64,000 nt of DNA, taken from the NCBI RefSeq assembly GCF_900142325.1, contig NZ_FRAM01000001.1, positions 62,001 through 126,000 on the forward strand, written 5' to 3'. Made by a program: the position numbers and the translations under genes. Positions 8,055 to 17,096 of the stretch are shown piece by piece; position 1 is the stretch's first letter; every line of letters begins with the position of its first letter. Source of the DNA: Epilithonimonas mollis (GTDB lineage Bacteria; Bacteroidota; Bacteroidia; Flavobacteriales; Weeksellaceae). The notes beneath the pieces were generated by a model. The model saw nothing but the letters and a program-made list of their open reading frames with translations, did not search any database and was not told where the DNA came from.

Positions 8055-9848
8055 TTAGTTTATATATGGAAGCAACACTTTTTTTATTTCCTCTAAATAA
8101 GCTTCTCGGTCATTTTGTCCCCAAAAATAATATTGTTGCGATGTATTTTTTTTGTCATAATACTTCAGAAAAACTCTCTTTGTACAGACAGGAATATAAC
8201 TTCCAATTTTATCTAAATTAATTATTTCACGTCGTTTAACTTCAAATACAGAATTACTTAATACTGCATTTTCATTATGACCTAATAAAGCTAAATTTGA
8301 AATATTATGAGAATCAGTATTAATATCTTGATTTTCTTCAGAAAATTTACGAATTACATTTTGTGCTAATTTTTCAAAAATTTCCCAAGTAATTTTATCA
8401 TCGCTAAGTGACTCAACCTCATTTAAAAGTTTTTGTAAATCAGATTTTTCATTCTCTTCAGGCGTATCGTCGAGAATATCTTTGATTAGTTTTTTATGAT
8501 AATCTAACCATTTCAACCATTGTTCACGCTTATTTTTATCCAAAAATTCTGAATTTTGTGCATGTATATGTTCTAAACTCCATTTTTGATTTTTATGAAA
8601 TTTAAATGGATAAAATTCGGTTATTTTCTCATTTGTCCTTATGGCTTCGATATTAAACAACATCAATATCCTCTCAATTTTTTTATAATCGCCACTCTGA
8701 TTATAGTTTAAAGAATCAATATCTTTCTCCAAACTATCAGAAATCATTGAATTAAGTTGTTCCTCAAAATAGGATTTGTTGACGGTTACAGACAATTCTA
8801 CTAGTTCATTTAAATCTTTATTAATCGCAATCAAATATCCTATCTTGTGATACAAGTTTTTACTTTTATACCACTCCAATAATGTATAATAATATTTTTC
8901 AACTGTTAACCACAAATCCCATAAACTATAATTTTCTTTTTTAGAATCCTTAATAAAGTATAAAAAGGTAAAAAGAGGGTCGATATCACTTTTTTGTTTT
9001 TTAGAAATTATGTCAAAAAGCAATTCTATTTTAGTATCATATTTTTCTTTTCTAATATTTGTAATAAATGACCAAAAATCATCATCATTAAGTTGTTGCT
9101 CTATAATATCCCAAAGTTGAGATATGACAATTTTTTTTCTATTTGCAACTTCTAAAAAATCATCTTTAAAACTTGATGAAGATAAAAAAATTGCTTTTAT
9201 CAATTCTGCGTTTGTCAATGGAATTTTACCCATGTTTAGACGATTAAATAGCTCAACGCTATCAAGATCCTTGTCAGCAGTATACCAAATTACTTGAACA
9301 GATTTATTATCATCTTTTCGCCCTAATAAAGTATCTAAAAAGTCATTCTTATCTTTTCTATTCAATTGTTTTTTATCATTTTCGAACCATTCTTTAACTG
9401 TTTTGTATGCTTGCGAGATATGAAAAAAATCAATATTGGATTTATCATCTTTTATTTCTTTTAAAAAATCATGACTCTTTATACGTGTCTCATACTGAAT
9501 CGTATATATCTCCTTTGAATATTCTTCTTCTAGCGAGTCAACTTTTAGGAATTCGCGCATTAAATATTGTAAAATAATGTAGATTGTCGTTAACCGTTGT
9601 TGCCCATCAACGATCTCATAAGACTGTGATGCCCCAGTAGAATCTAAATTGATATTTTTAACCACAATTGGTTGTAGACAGTAGAAGTCTTTTTCATTAA
9701 TATTTTGCGCTTTAGAAAAACTGAAAATATCTTCAAGTAAATCTTCTACATGATGTTCTGTCCATCTGTAACCTCTTTGATAGTAAGGTATAAAATATTG
9801 TTTACCTAGCAAATCATTGATTGTCATCAGAGTAATTTGGTTATCCAT
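8055..9848 (-). CDS. DUF262 + DUF1524-like HNH protein (GmrSD-type)
   Basis: A 597-residue protein. N-terminal DUF262: FIPYYQRGYRWTEHHVEDLLEDI (about 18-40) and YEIVDGQQRLTTIYIILQYL (about 77-96). The C-terminal domain has SLEHIHAQN followed, about 90 residues later, by HNISNLALLGHNENAVLSNS and FEVKRREI. This matches the DUF1524 HNH nuclease pattern of GmrSD, where NTP-dependent cutting of modified (glucosylated) phage DNA has been shown. It is therefore the more complete of the two DUF262 proteins here. It has no signal or membrane segment. It follows the GIY-YIG gene after a 93-bp AT-rich gap, the widest gap inside the operon, which could hold an internal promoter. Confidence 0.85.
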   Translation of the reverse strand: MDNQITLMTINDLLGKQYFIPYYQRGYRWTEHHVEDLLEDIFSFSKAQNINEKDFYCLQPIVVKNINLDSTGASQSYEIVDGQQRLTTIYIILQYLMREFLKVDSLEEEYSKEIYTIQYETRIKSHDFLKEIKDDKSNIDFFHISQAYKTVKEWFENDKKQLNRKDKNDFLDTLLGRKDDNKSVQVIWYTADKDLDSVELFNRLNMGKIPLTNAELIKAIFLSSSSFKDDFLEVANRKKIVISQLWDIIEQQLNDDDFWSFITNIRKEKYDTKIELLFDIISKKQKSDIDPLFTFLYFIKDSKKENYSLWDLWLTVEKYYYTLLEWYKSKNLYHKIGYLIAINKDLNELVELSVTVNKSYFEEQLNSMISDSLEKDIDSLNYNQSGDYKKIERILMLFNIEAIRTNEKITEFYPFKFHKNQKWSLEHIHAQNSEFLDKNKREQWLKWLDYHKKLIKDILDDTPEENEKSDLQKLLNEVESLSDDKITWEIFEKLAQNVIRKFSEENQDINTDSHNISNLALLGHNENAVLSNSVFEVKRREIINLDKIGSYIPVCTKRVFLKYYDKKNTSQQYYFWGQNDREAYLEEIKKVLLPYIN

Positions 9849-9941
9849 TAATATAGTTTTTTTTAATTAGTATAATTTTATTTCATAAGTAACATTCATT
9901 TGTTGTTATTATCCATAAATAACTCCCATTGAAAACATTTG

Positions 9942-10889
9942 TTAAATTTTTGTAATGGTTAAAACAAAGTCTTTTCTAAGCTTAATTATGACGGTCTTCG
10001 TCTCTATTTTGCTCCTAGTTAGAAAGTAATCTAAATCACGCGCAACTGCACTTCCCCCAATATTGTTAGAGACTTTACCTTCACTATATTGAAGTCGAAA
10101 GCTATAGCTTTTCCTATTTCCTACTTTTTCAAATAGACCTCTATCTAACTGAATCGTATTCTGAATAATATTACTTTTAAGAGCTTTATGAATTTCATCT
10201 GAATATTGTTGCCAAATGTGAACATACTTACCAACTGAAATACTGTCGGGAGTTATTTCTTTTTTGGACGGTAATACTTCATTTGTTAATCTCACTCCTA
10301 AAGTTAAATGCTCTCTCATATAGTTAGTATGAGCAGTTAAACCTAACTGTTTTCTTAATTTTCGAATAAAAGATTTATAGGGATTATCTATACTTTTAGA
10401 ATCAATATTCAAAACTGGATTTAAATATTGAATCAACTCTGTTTCCAAATTACAAATTGCTTCTTTTCCTTCTGGATATTCGTAAAAAGCTACGGCCAAA
10501 TTTTTAAACATCCAATCTGTAATTCTTTCTTCAGAAACCTCATCAAATTTAAAATGACTTGTTCTTCCTTTGATAAAGTCAGAAGTACTTCTGACGACTG
10601 GAATTATCTTTTCTGATTGAGATAACAATGCTCCGATACTTTTCCTAGCTGTAGAACTTCCTGTCTTACCTGTTTTAAAATGAGTATTGGCATCTCTCGA
10701 TTGCTGACTGCTTTCTGTTTTTCCGATATAAATCAATTTATTATCTGGCAGGGAAAAGCCTTTGATAGGAAATTCTTTACCAATAAAGAAAATCGCATAA
10801 ATTCCTGGTAGTTTTGAATATTTTTCAATTCTATCGACAGCAATCTGAGTTTTGATAAAATGATTTATTATAGCTACAGTCTTGTTCAT
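9942..10889 (-). CDS. GIY-YIG nuclease-family protein
   Basis: The 315 residues include the GIY-YIG module near the N-terminus: LPGIYAIFFIG (about 28-38) and NKLIYIGKTES (about 50-60). Next come a conserved RDANTHF and a TGKTGSSTARKSIGALL stretch with the Arg expected on the catalytic helix. A downstream acidic residue in CNLETELIQYLNP completes the usual metal site. The C-terminal part (about 170-315) is not recognised. In related proteins this domain nicks or cuts DNA. The gene starts 4 nt after the XRE-like HTH gene, so the two are probably translationally linked. A nuclease role in the defence operon is inferred. Confidence 0.75.
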   Translation of the reverse strand: MNKTVAIINHFIKTQIAVDRIEKYSKLPGIYAIFFIGKEFPIKGFSLPDNKLIYIGKTESSQQSRDANTHFKTGKTGSSTARKSIGALLSQSEKIIPVVRSTSDFIKGRTSHFKFDEVSEERITDWMFKNLAVAFYEYPEGKEAICNLETELIQYLNPVLNIDSKSIDNPYKSFIRKLRKQLGLTAHTNYMREHLTLGVRLTNEVLPSKKEITPDSISVGKYVHIWQQYSDEIHKALKSNIIQNTIQLDRGLFEKVGNRKSYSFRLQYSEGKVSNNIGGSAVARDLDYFLTRSKIETKTVIIKLRKDFVLTITKI

Positions 10890-10893
10890 TTTA

Positions 10894-11082
10894 TTATAGG
10901 TTCTTTTGCGTTTTTATATTCAGTATAAAATCTTTATCAAGTCCTCTTTTTATATATGTACTAATATCACTTACTTTAGATAAAAATCCGTAATCCTCAA
11001 TTTGAGTAATTTTATTAAAGCTAAGTCCTGTTTTTTCTGAAAATTTCTTCTTAGAAAGATTGCGAATTGCTTTTAACTGCAA
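10894..11082 (-). CDS. short XRE-like helix-turn-helix protein, uncertain start
   Basis: From a TTG at 11082 this gives 62 residues with a compact HTH: QLKAIRNLSKKKFSEKTGL, then SFNKITQIEDYG, then a KVSDISTYIKRGL helix, as in HigA/XRE regulators. In the same frame the homologous-looking region continues upstream (DYESFKFG just before the TTG) as far as the TAA that ends the 95-residue gene. No ATG or GTG lies between. Either it starts at TTG with a complete HTH but a clipped N-terminus, uses a rare ATT start, or is reached by readthrough. It lies 4 nt before the GIY-YIG gene. It may repress the operon; that is inference. Confidence 0.5.
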   Translation of the reverse strand: MQLKAIRNLSKKKFSEKTGLSFNKITQIEDYGFLSKVSDISTYIKRGLDKDFILNIKTQKNL

Positions 11083-11154
11083 ACCAAATTTGAAAGATTC
11101 ATAGTCTGAAGTAAAAATATCAGAATCAATTTGTAAATCTTTTAAAATTGACTT

Positions 11155-11442
11155 TTAAAATGATTCCCATTTTTTAAGTTCATTTTGTCTAGGAAACAGC
11201 AGTTTATTGAGTAAATGAAAATAAAGCCTGAAATAATGCTTATAAAAAGGGTTTCTAATCATCTTATCAAAAATCAAATTATTATAATCCACATAAGTTC
11301 CAAAGTTGGTATCGTATTCTGGATCATTGTACAGCGTTAAGCTTGCCTCAATCATAAAAAGCATTCTTTTCTGTTTACTTACATCTAATGTTTTTAGATA
11401 AGTGATAAACAATTCTCTAGAAAAAGAAAGATTAGAATCCAT
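11155..11442 (-). CDS. hypothetical protein, 95 aa, in defence operon
   Basis: An ATG-started small protein, rich in Phe, Tyr, Leu and Lys, with no recognised family. The middle (RMLFMIEASLTLYNDPEYDTNFGTYV) and the end (HYFRLYFHLLNKLLFP) look helical, and the second could be amphipathic. It begins 10 nt after the Res stop codon and so is almost certainly co-translated in the operon. Its stop TAA (11155-11157) is in the same frame as the XRE-like HTH that follows. That raises the question whether the two once formed one protein of about 180 residues. Confidence 0.55.
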   Translation of the reverse strand: MDSNLSFSRELFITYLKTLDVSKQKRMLFMIEASLTLYNDPEYDTNFGTYVDYNNLIFDKMIRNPFYKHYFRLYFHLLNKLLFPRQNELKKWESF

Positions 11443-11452
11443 AGCTTAAACT

Positions 11453-14449
11453 TTACACCTGATTATTAACATCATCCATATTATGCGCAACAATCATTCT
11501 GCTTCCAATGGCTTCGAAGTGGGCTTTACCACATTTTATTTTTCCACTTTCTATAGGTTTTAGACCTGCATCGAAAATAGTTCCTTTTGATTCTGTAACA
11601 AAATAAAGCTTTTCTCCTTCTCCCTTATTGTACAAGATTGCCCAGTCTGGATTATATGAACCCAAAGGTGTTGCAATCTTAAACCAGCCGGGAAGCTTGG
11701 TATATAAACTTACATTTTCACTACTCTCAAACTCTCTTGCAAGATTAAGCTCAATATCCGAATCACACAATGTGTAATCAAATGCTGATTTGGAGGCTTC
11801 TACCATATATTTGCTAAGATAACCGATGGCATCTGTTTCTTCAAGTCTTTTCTGTTCGTAGAAATCGTGGTCACCAATCTTCTGATATTTGATACCCTCT
11901 ACTATGAAAAGTCTTTTCTGTAGATTAATGACCTCTATGCAACTTTCTATAAATGCTTGCGGATTGGTTTTGAAATATTTTAAAATTCTTGGTTCCAGAC
12001 CTTTCAAGATAAAAACAATTGTTTTGCGGGTAAGATCTGTTTCATTTTGCAAATAAGTGATAATATCTGGCAGGCTTCTGACTTCCACATCCAGATGTTC
12101 AACATAAGTTTTCAAATCTCCATCAGTTGCGATACCGCCTTTACCCACTGCCAGTTTTCCTTTTACAAACTCTATTTTGGATTGCTGATTTAGTACGTTG
12201 GCATTGATTGATTTGATACAGTTTTCAATTAATTTTTCTGAGTCAAACTCTACCTGATAAACCGTTTTATACTTGATAGTATCCCAAAGGTTTTTAAAAT
12301 CTTCTGACAGATAAACCTCTTTGTTAACCTTGATATCTACTTTGTTATCACTATTTTTTATTTCCAGTGATCCTGCAACTTGTTTTAGGATATTATAGAT
12401 TTGCTTCGACACGGTTTCATCAAATTCTTGTCCAAGGTCAACTCTTTCTTCTTTGATATGAGTCTTCAAATTATCAAGAATTTTTCCTGTTTTATTGATG
12501 TAGCCTAATTCTATAAAAGTCTGATAAATCTGATTGGAAACTTCCTGACCTAAATAAACAGGCTCATCATTTTCATCCAAAGATGTTACAACAGTATTAA
12601 ATGATTCTATCGCTAAATGTCCGAATTTAATTCCTGTATCTTCTGTTAATTCCTTTTGATAGCCTTCTACAAAATCTTTAAAACTTTCATTGACTACTGT
12701 TGTTAGTATATTTACATTTTCATCATAAACCCTGTTTCCAGATTGATCTACAGGAATTCTCAAACCACGACCGATTTCTTGTCTTCGATTAATTTCGGAA
12801 TTACCCATCTCTTTCAACAAACAAATTTGGAAAACATTAGGATTATCCCAACCCTCTTTCAAGGCAGTATGTGAAAATATGAAGCGTACAGAAGATTCAA
12901 AACTCAAAAGCTTTTCCTTATCTTTCATAATCAGGTGATAGGTATCTTCATCAGCCTTTACTGATCCACTAGTATCTTTGAAGTATTCAAACTTATCTTT
13001 TGAATTGGATTTTTTTGCTTTTTTATCACTGGAAAAGTAACCTTTGTGTACATCAGAAACGTTTATCTCTAAGTCTTTAACCTCTTTGAACAAGGATAAT
13101 TTGTATTTCGGCGACTGAATAATCCTGTTATATTCTTCTTCAAAGATTTGCGCATACTCTCCATTGATTGGGTTTCCTTCTTCATCATATTCTCTATATC
13201 TGGAAACTCTATCTATGAAAAACAGACTTAAAACCTTGATACCCTTTGGGTTTAGTTTCACTTCTTTATCAAGGTGTTCCTGAATGGTTTTTGCAATTAG
13301 TTTTCTTTTGATATCACTATCATTGATGCCTCCTAGAGTTTGACCCACTTGTAAAAACTGTCCGTTAGAAAACTCTACAAAAGCTGGCTCAACACTTATC
13401 TCACTTACGTTGAAACCGTAATATTGATCTAGCTTGGTAATCTGATAAAGGTCATCACCCAATTTCACTTCTTTTGAAGATCTTGTTACTTTTCCATTTT
13501 TTCCTTTAACATCAATATTTAGTTTGGCTTTAAATCCATTTTTATTACTTACGCTCAAAACCTGAATGTACGCCCCATCACTCACTTGATCTTTTGCAGT
13601 TACAGATGCCACCTCAATCTTTTTGACTTTACCATCATTGTATGCATCTATGGAATCAAATTTATAAAGTAAGTTTATTTTGTCTCTGTGTGTTGCTGAG
13701 AATCGAAATATAGCCAATGGATTTAGATTTTGAATTGACTTTTTCCTTAATTCAGACTCTATTGTCGTTTGTGGTTCATCTACAATCACAATGGGATTGG
13801 TATCTTGTAGTAAACTGATTGGTTTTGCGCCTAACTTATCATTATAATCCAGCAAAATACGTTTTGTTCCTTTTGAAGCATCGATATCCTGAGAAAACGC
13901 CTGAATATTGATAATCATAATTCTCACCTGATCAGAAGTGGCAAAATCCCTAACTTGACCTAGATTTGAACTATTATAAACAAAATGTATATATGGCGTA
14001 TTTTCAAAAACAGTTTTGAAATGCTCATCCGTCAACTTCAGTGAACTATCGATCCCTTCACGGATAGAAACTGATGGCACTACAATAATAAACTTCTTAA
14101 AACCATACTTACGATTCATCTCCATAATAGAACGTGTGAAAACGTAGGTTTTACCTGTTCCTGTTTCCATCTCAATGGAAAATTGCAAATCGTTTTTGTC
14201 TATTTTATTGGGGTCTGATATGCGCAAACCATTTTTCATTTGAATGGTTTGTACATTTTCTATCAATTGTTTGGGTAACAAATTGACTTTATTACCATAG
14301 CCCAAATCTGCATCATAATCAATAGACTGGTCTTTGGGTGCAAGAACTGTAAAATTGGATTGTAGCTTTTCCTGTCCTTTAAAAACATCTACCACCGCTT
14401 CTATGGCATCTTGCTGATAAGCCAGATTACCTTCAAATTGTATTTTCAT
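11453..14449 (-). CDS. res: type III restriction enzyme, Res subunit (DEAD/DEAH helicase + nuclease)
   Basis: A 998-residue protein with SF2 helicase motifs: Walker A IEMETGTGKTY (about 92-102), motif II VIVDEPQ (222-227; DEPQ is typical of Res), motif III FSATH, and motif VI RRQEIGRGLRIP. The C-terminus carries a PD-(D/E)XK nuclease motif, NPDWAIL (about 933-939) then YFVTESKG (about 949-956), giving Asp935...Glu953-x-Lys955. In type III systems Res uses ATP to track along DNA and cuts with Mod after recognising head-to-head unmethylated sites. It lies 10 nt after mod. Length and motif set are those of an intact enzyme. Confidence 0.93.
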   Translation of the reverse strand: MKIQFEGNLAYQQDAIEAVVDVFKGQEKLQSNFTVLAPKDQSIDYDADLGYGNKVNLLPKQLIENVQTIQMKNGLRISDPNKIDKNDLQFSIEMETGTGKTYVFTRSIMEMNRKYGFKKFIIVVPSVSIREGIDSSLKLTDEHFKTVFENTPYIHFVYNSSNLGQVRDFATSDQVRIMIINIQAFSQDIDASKGTKRILLDYNDKLGAKPISLLQDTNPIVIVDEPQTTIESELRKKSIQNLNPLAIFRFSATHRDKINLLYKFDSIDAYNDGKVKKIEVASVTAKDQVSDGAYIQVLSVSNKNGFKAKLNIDVKGKNGKVTRSSKEVKLGDDLYQITKLDQYYGFNVSEISVEPAFVEFSNGQFLQVGQTLGGINDSDIKRKLIAKTIQEHLDKEVKLNPKGIKVLSLFFIDRVSRYREYDEEGNPINGEYAQIFEEEYNRIIQSPKYKLSLFKEVKDLEINVSDVHKGYFSSDKKAKKSNSKDKFEYFKDTSGSVKADEDTYHLIMKDKEKLLSFESSVRFIFSHTALKEGWDNPNVFQICLLKEMGNSEINRRQEIGRGLRIPVDQSGNRVYDENVNILTTVVNESFKDFVEGYQKELTEDTGIKFGHLAIESFNTVVTSLDENDEPVYLGQEVSNQIYQTFIELGYINKTGKILDNLKTHIKEERVDLGQEFDETVSKQIYNILKQVAGSLEIKNSDNKVDIKVNKEVYLSEDFKNLWDTIKYKTVYQVEFDSEKLIENCIKSINANVLNQQSKIEFVKGKLAVGKGGIATDGDLKTYVEHLDVEVRSLPDIITYLQNETDLTRKTIVFILKGLEPRILKYFKTNPQAFIESCIEVINLQKRLFIVEGIKYQKIGDHDFYEQKRLEETDAIGYLSKYMVEASKSAFDYTLCDSDIELNLAREFESSENVSLYTKLPGWFKIATPLGSYNPDWAILYNKGEGEKLYFVTESKGTIFDAGLKPIESGKIKCGKAHFEAIGSRMIVAHNMDDVNNQV

Positions 14450-14459
14450 AGAAACAATG

Positions 14460-16340
14460 TTATATAGATTTCACATTTTCGATACCAACTTGTCTCAGCG
14501 TCTGGATGGTATTGGTTTTATCTGCATCAGATGCAAAACCTGAATCTTTGAAAATCACGGCTGGGTTAGCATCAGCCGATTCTTTGTGCCACTCGCCAAT
14601 AGTTTTAGCAACTTCTATTGTAATATGATCACTTAAGCAGATATACATAGACCCAAAACCAATGTTATAGATTGTGTTATCACCAATCTGTTTTTCCTGT
14701 ATTGGCAAAGTCAGCTCTAGACCATATTTTAAAAGAATCTCAAACAACACATCTTCTTCTGTTCTATTGGTTTTGATGTGATCACCATTGTTTTCTGCAT
14801 ATAAATCTAATTGCCCTTCAAACTCATCTACTGAGGTATCCCAAGCATTGATATTGGAAGAATCTAATTTGAAAACACGGAAACCAGTATCTAGATTTTC
14901 GATACCTTCTTTATCTTTATTTTCTTTTTTTATAAGTTCTCCTGCTCTGCGTATGCGTTCTTTTGTAATTTCTGCAATGGTTTTATATCCCGCTTTGTAG
15001 GCTTCAGATCTTTCATCAGTTGGTTCTGGCAATTGCACTGAGATACATTTTCTATTGCCTTCATCTTCCGCATTGAGAGCCATAACTGCGTGTGCAGTGG
15101 TTCCTGAACCAGAGAAAAAATCTAATATTATGTCATTCTTACTCCGCTCTGCAATTTTTATTATTTGCTTTAATAACTTAGTTGGTTTAGGTGTATCAAA
15201 AGGAACAGTCGTTTCCTTGAACAAATCTCTAATTTCCGATTTAGCACCAATGTTATGTCCGAAATCATTGTAATTCCATATAGTAATTGGAACTATTCCA
15301 TTTTGAACTTCACTTAAAAATGTTTTAGAATAGGGTCTAGAATTTCCATCTTTTCCAAATGTTATTCTATTATCGCGTAGAAGTTCAGAGTATTTTTCCT
15401 GCGAAACAACCCAAGCTCTTGAAGGTGGCGGAGTGTATTTTTGGCCATTAGGTCCAGTGATTATATAATCATTATTCTTTGAATAAGTTTTAACTGACAA
15501 ATTAGTTGCAATCCAAGGTCCTCTTGAATCATTATCAGGATTTTTATATTTAGCATTTAACTCATCTGGTCTTTCCATTAAATTTGGTTTCCAAAAAGTT
15601 TTATTTTTGCAGTAAACCAAAATAAAATCGTGAACATCAGAGAAATATTGTGCATCATTAGCAGCACCATATTTTTTATGCCAAATCACATTAGTTATAA
15701 AATTTTCGTCACCAAAAATTTCGTCACATAATTTCTTTAAATTAGACTGTTCATTATCATCAATAGAAAGAAAAATTACACCATCATCTGCCATTAGATT
15801 TCTAGCCAATTTTAAACGAGGATACATCATATTCAGCCAATTGCTATGGTATCTACCATCGCTATCAGTATTTGTACTCAGCTTTTTACCTTCTTCATCG
15901 GTTTGACCAGTCAGCTCAAGATAATTGGAAAGGTTGTCTTTGTAATTATCTTTATAAACAAAATCTTTTCCCGTATTGTATGGCGGATCTATATAGATCA
16001 TCTTGATTTTGTTGCTGTAAGATTTTTGCAACAGTTTCAATACCTCCAGATTATCGCCTTCTATAAAAATATTTCCAGTAGTATCCCAATCTTTGCTTTC
16101 CTCTTTGCTCGGGCGCAAAGTTCCGGTAGAGACTTTGTTGGCTTCTTTTTGGGCTTCGGTTTTCCCTGCCCAAGTCATTTGATAGAATTCTTTGTCTTTT
16201 TGGATGTATTCTCCTACCAAAGCCTCCAACTCATCTACCACCAATTTACCTTCACTAAAAGCTGTTGGAAAGATCTCTTTCAGTCTTTCAATATTTTGTG
16301 TTACGATATCTTCAGAAGTTAGCTCAGTGATCTTTTCCAT
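14460..16340 (-). CDS. mod: type III DNA adenine methyltransferase, Mod subunit
   Basis: 626 residues with the beta-class N6-adenine methylase order: catalytic motif IV MIYIDPPYNTGKDFVY (DPPY at about 118-121) before the AdoMet-binding motif I DIILDFFSGSGTTAHAVMALN near residue 400. The central part between them is the variable target-recognition region. Mod methylates one strand of a 5-6 bp asymmetric site and gives the Mod-Res complex its specificity. The start overlaps the end of the DUF4391 gene by 17 nt. No simple-sequence repeat is visible in the coding region, so phase variation of the kind seen in some mod genes is not indicated. Confidence 0.93.
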   Translation of the reverse strand: MEKITELTSEDIVTQNIERLKEIFPTAFSEGKLVVDELEALVGEYIQKDKEFYQMTWAGKTEAQKEANKVSTGTLRPSKEESKDWDTTGNIFIEGDNLEVLKLLQKSYSNKIKMIYIDPPYNTGKDFVYKDNYKDNLSNYLELTGQTDEEGKKLSTNTDSDGRYHSNWLNMMYPRLKLARNLMADDGVIFLSIDDNEQSNLKKLCDEIFGDENFITNVIWHKKYGAANDAQYFSDVHDFILVYCKNKTFWKPNLMERPDELNAKYKNPDNDSRGPWIATNLSVKTYSKNNDYIITGPNGQKYTPPPSRAWVVSQEKYSELLRDNRITFGKDGNSRPYSKTFLSEVQNGIVPITIWNYNDFGHNIGAKSEIRDLFKETTVPFDTPKPTKLLKQIIKIAERSKNDIILDFFSGSGTTAHAVMALNAEDEGNRKCISVQLPEPTDERSEAYKAGYKTIAEITKERIRRAGELIKKENKDKEGIENLDTGFRVFKLDSSNINAWDTSVDEFEGQLDLYAENNGDHIKTNRTEEDVLFEILLKYGLELTLPIQEKQIGDNTIYNIGFGSMYICLSDHITIEVAKTIGEWHKESADANPAVIFKDSGFASDADKTNTIQTLRQVGIENVKSI

Positions 16341-17094
16341 ATTGGTCTATCTTGTATTTTAGTTCTTGTATTTTTTCTTTGAGGTCGTGAATATCGGAAT
16401 TTATCCTGACTTTTTCACTCATTTGGGTAGCATCCTGTAGTTGCTTTTGATAATAATCTATGTTGCTCTGATAGTTAGCGACTGATTCACTGATTCCTAA
16501 TAACTCGTCCGTCACTTCGTAAGTCCTTATTTTGAATTCTTTAGTCAAATCAATCAAGTTATAGTTCTTTACAATTTGGAGGTAGTAATCGTAAAATGCT
16601 TTTAGATTTAAAGTATTGGCGTTAGAGAAAGATAATGCTTCTAAAAATTCTTTGTACCGATCACTCAAAGAAACAGAAAACAGTTCTTCTGATAAAACCC
16701 GTAGTCTGACATCGTTCTTATTAATATTTTTAGAACTGAGGCTAATGTTCTCGCTGAGCTCGTCATCCGATTGTGTGATAATGAGACAATGGTGCGGAAT
16801 CAATTTGTGAATCAAACGAGAAATGGGTTTGTAATACTTCTCATAAACCTCACTCCTGATATTCACCTGGATAAAATAAACCTCTACGAATGAGATTTGT
16901 TCCTCTATAAACTCTGAAATATTGGCGTTACCTTTGCTGACTATTCCGAATAGTCTGATGCTCTGGATGTCGCTCCCGTCTAGTAGCTTTGCTTCACTCA
17001 AAGTGATGTGATCCTGAGATTTTAGCGACGCTTTGGTGATTGGAACATTCATCTGGCAAGCAGATGGTAAGTTAAAAATCTCTTTCCAATCCAT
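16324..17094 (-). CDS. DUF4391 protein
   Basis: 256 residues. The N-terminal part (WKEIFNLPSACQMNVPITKASL... and VEVYFIQVNIRS...YYKPISRLIHKLIPHHCLIITQ) fits DUF4391, a family found next to helicases and site-specific methylases in restriction-like operons. The last 60 residues (ISESVANYQSNIDYYQKQLQDATQM... DLKEKIQELKYKIDQYG) form a predicted coiled coil, probably for assembly with a partner. It starts 2 nt after the helicase stop and overlaps mod by 17 nt, so helicase, DUF4391 and Mod are tightly coupled. Its biochemical role is unknown. The position suggests a bridge between the helicase and the Mod-Res complex, which is inference. Confidence 0.75.
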   Translation of the reverse strand: MDWKEIFNLPSACQMNVPITKASLKSQDHITLSEAKLLDGSDIQSIRLFGIVSKGNANISEFIEEQISFVEVYFIQVNIRSEVYEKYYKPISRLIHKLIPHHCLIITQSDDELSENISLSSKNINKNDVRLRVLSEELFSVSLSDRYKEFLEALSFSNANTLNLKAFYDYYLQIVKNYNLIDLTKEFKIRTYEVTDELLGISESVANYQSNIDYYQKQLQDATQMSEKVRINSDIHDLKEKIQELKYKIDQYGKDH

Positions 17095-17096
17095 AG

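Noticed and set aside
14460-16340. Phase-variable mod gene
   Set aside because: No homopolymer or short tandem repeat long enough for slippage was found in the coding region or its start.
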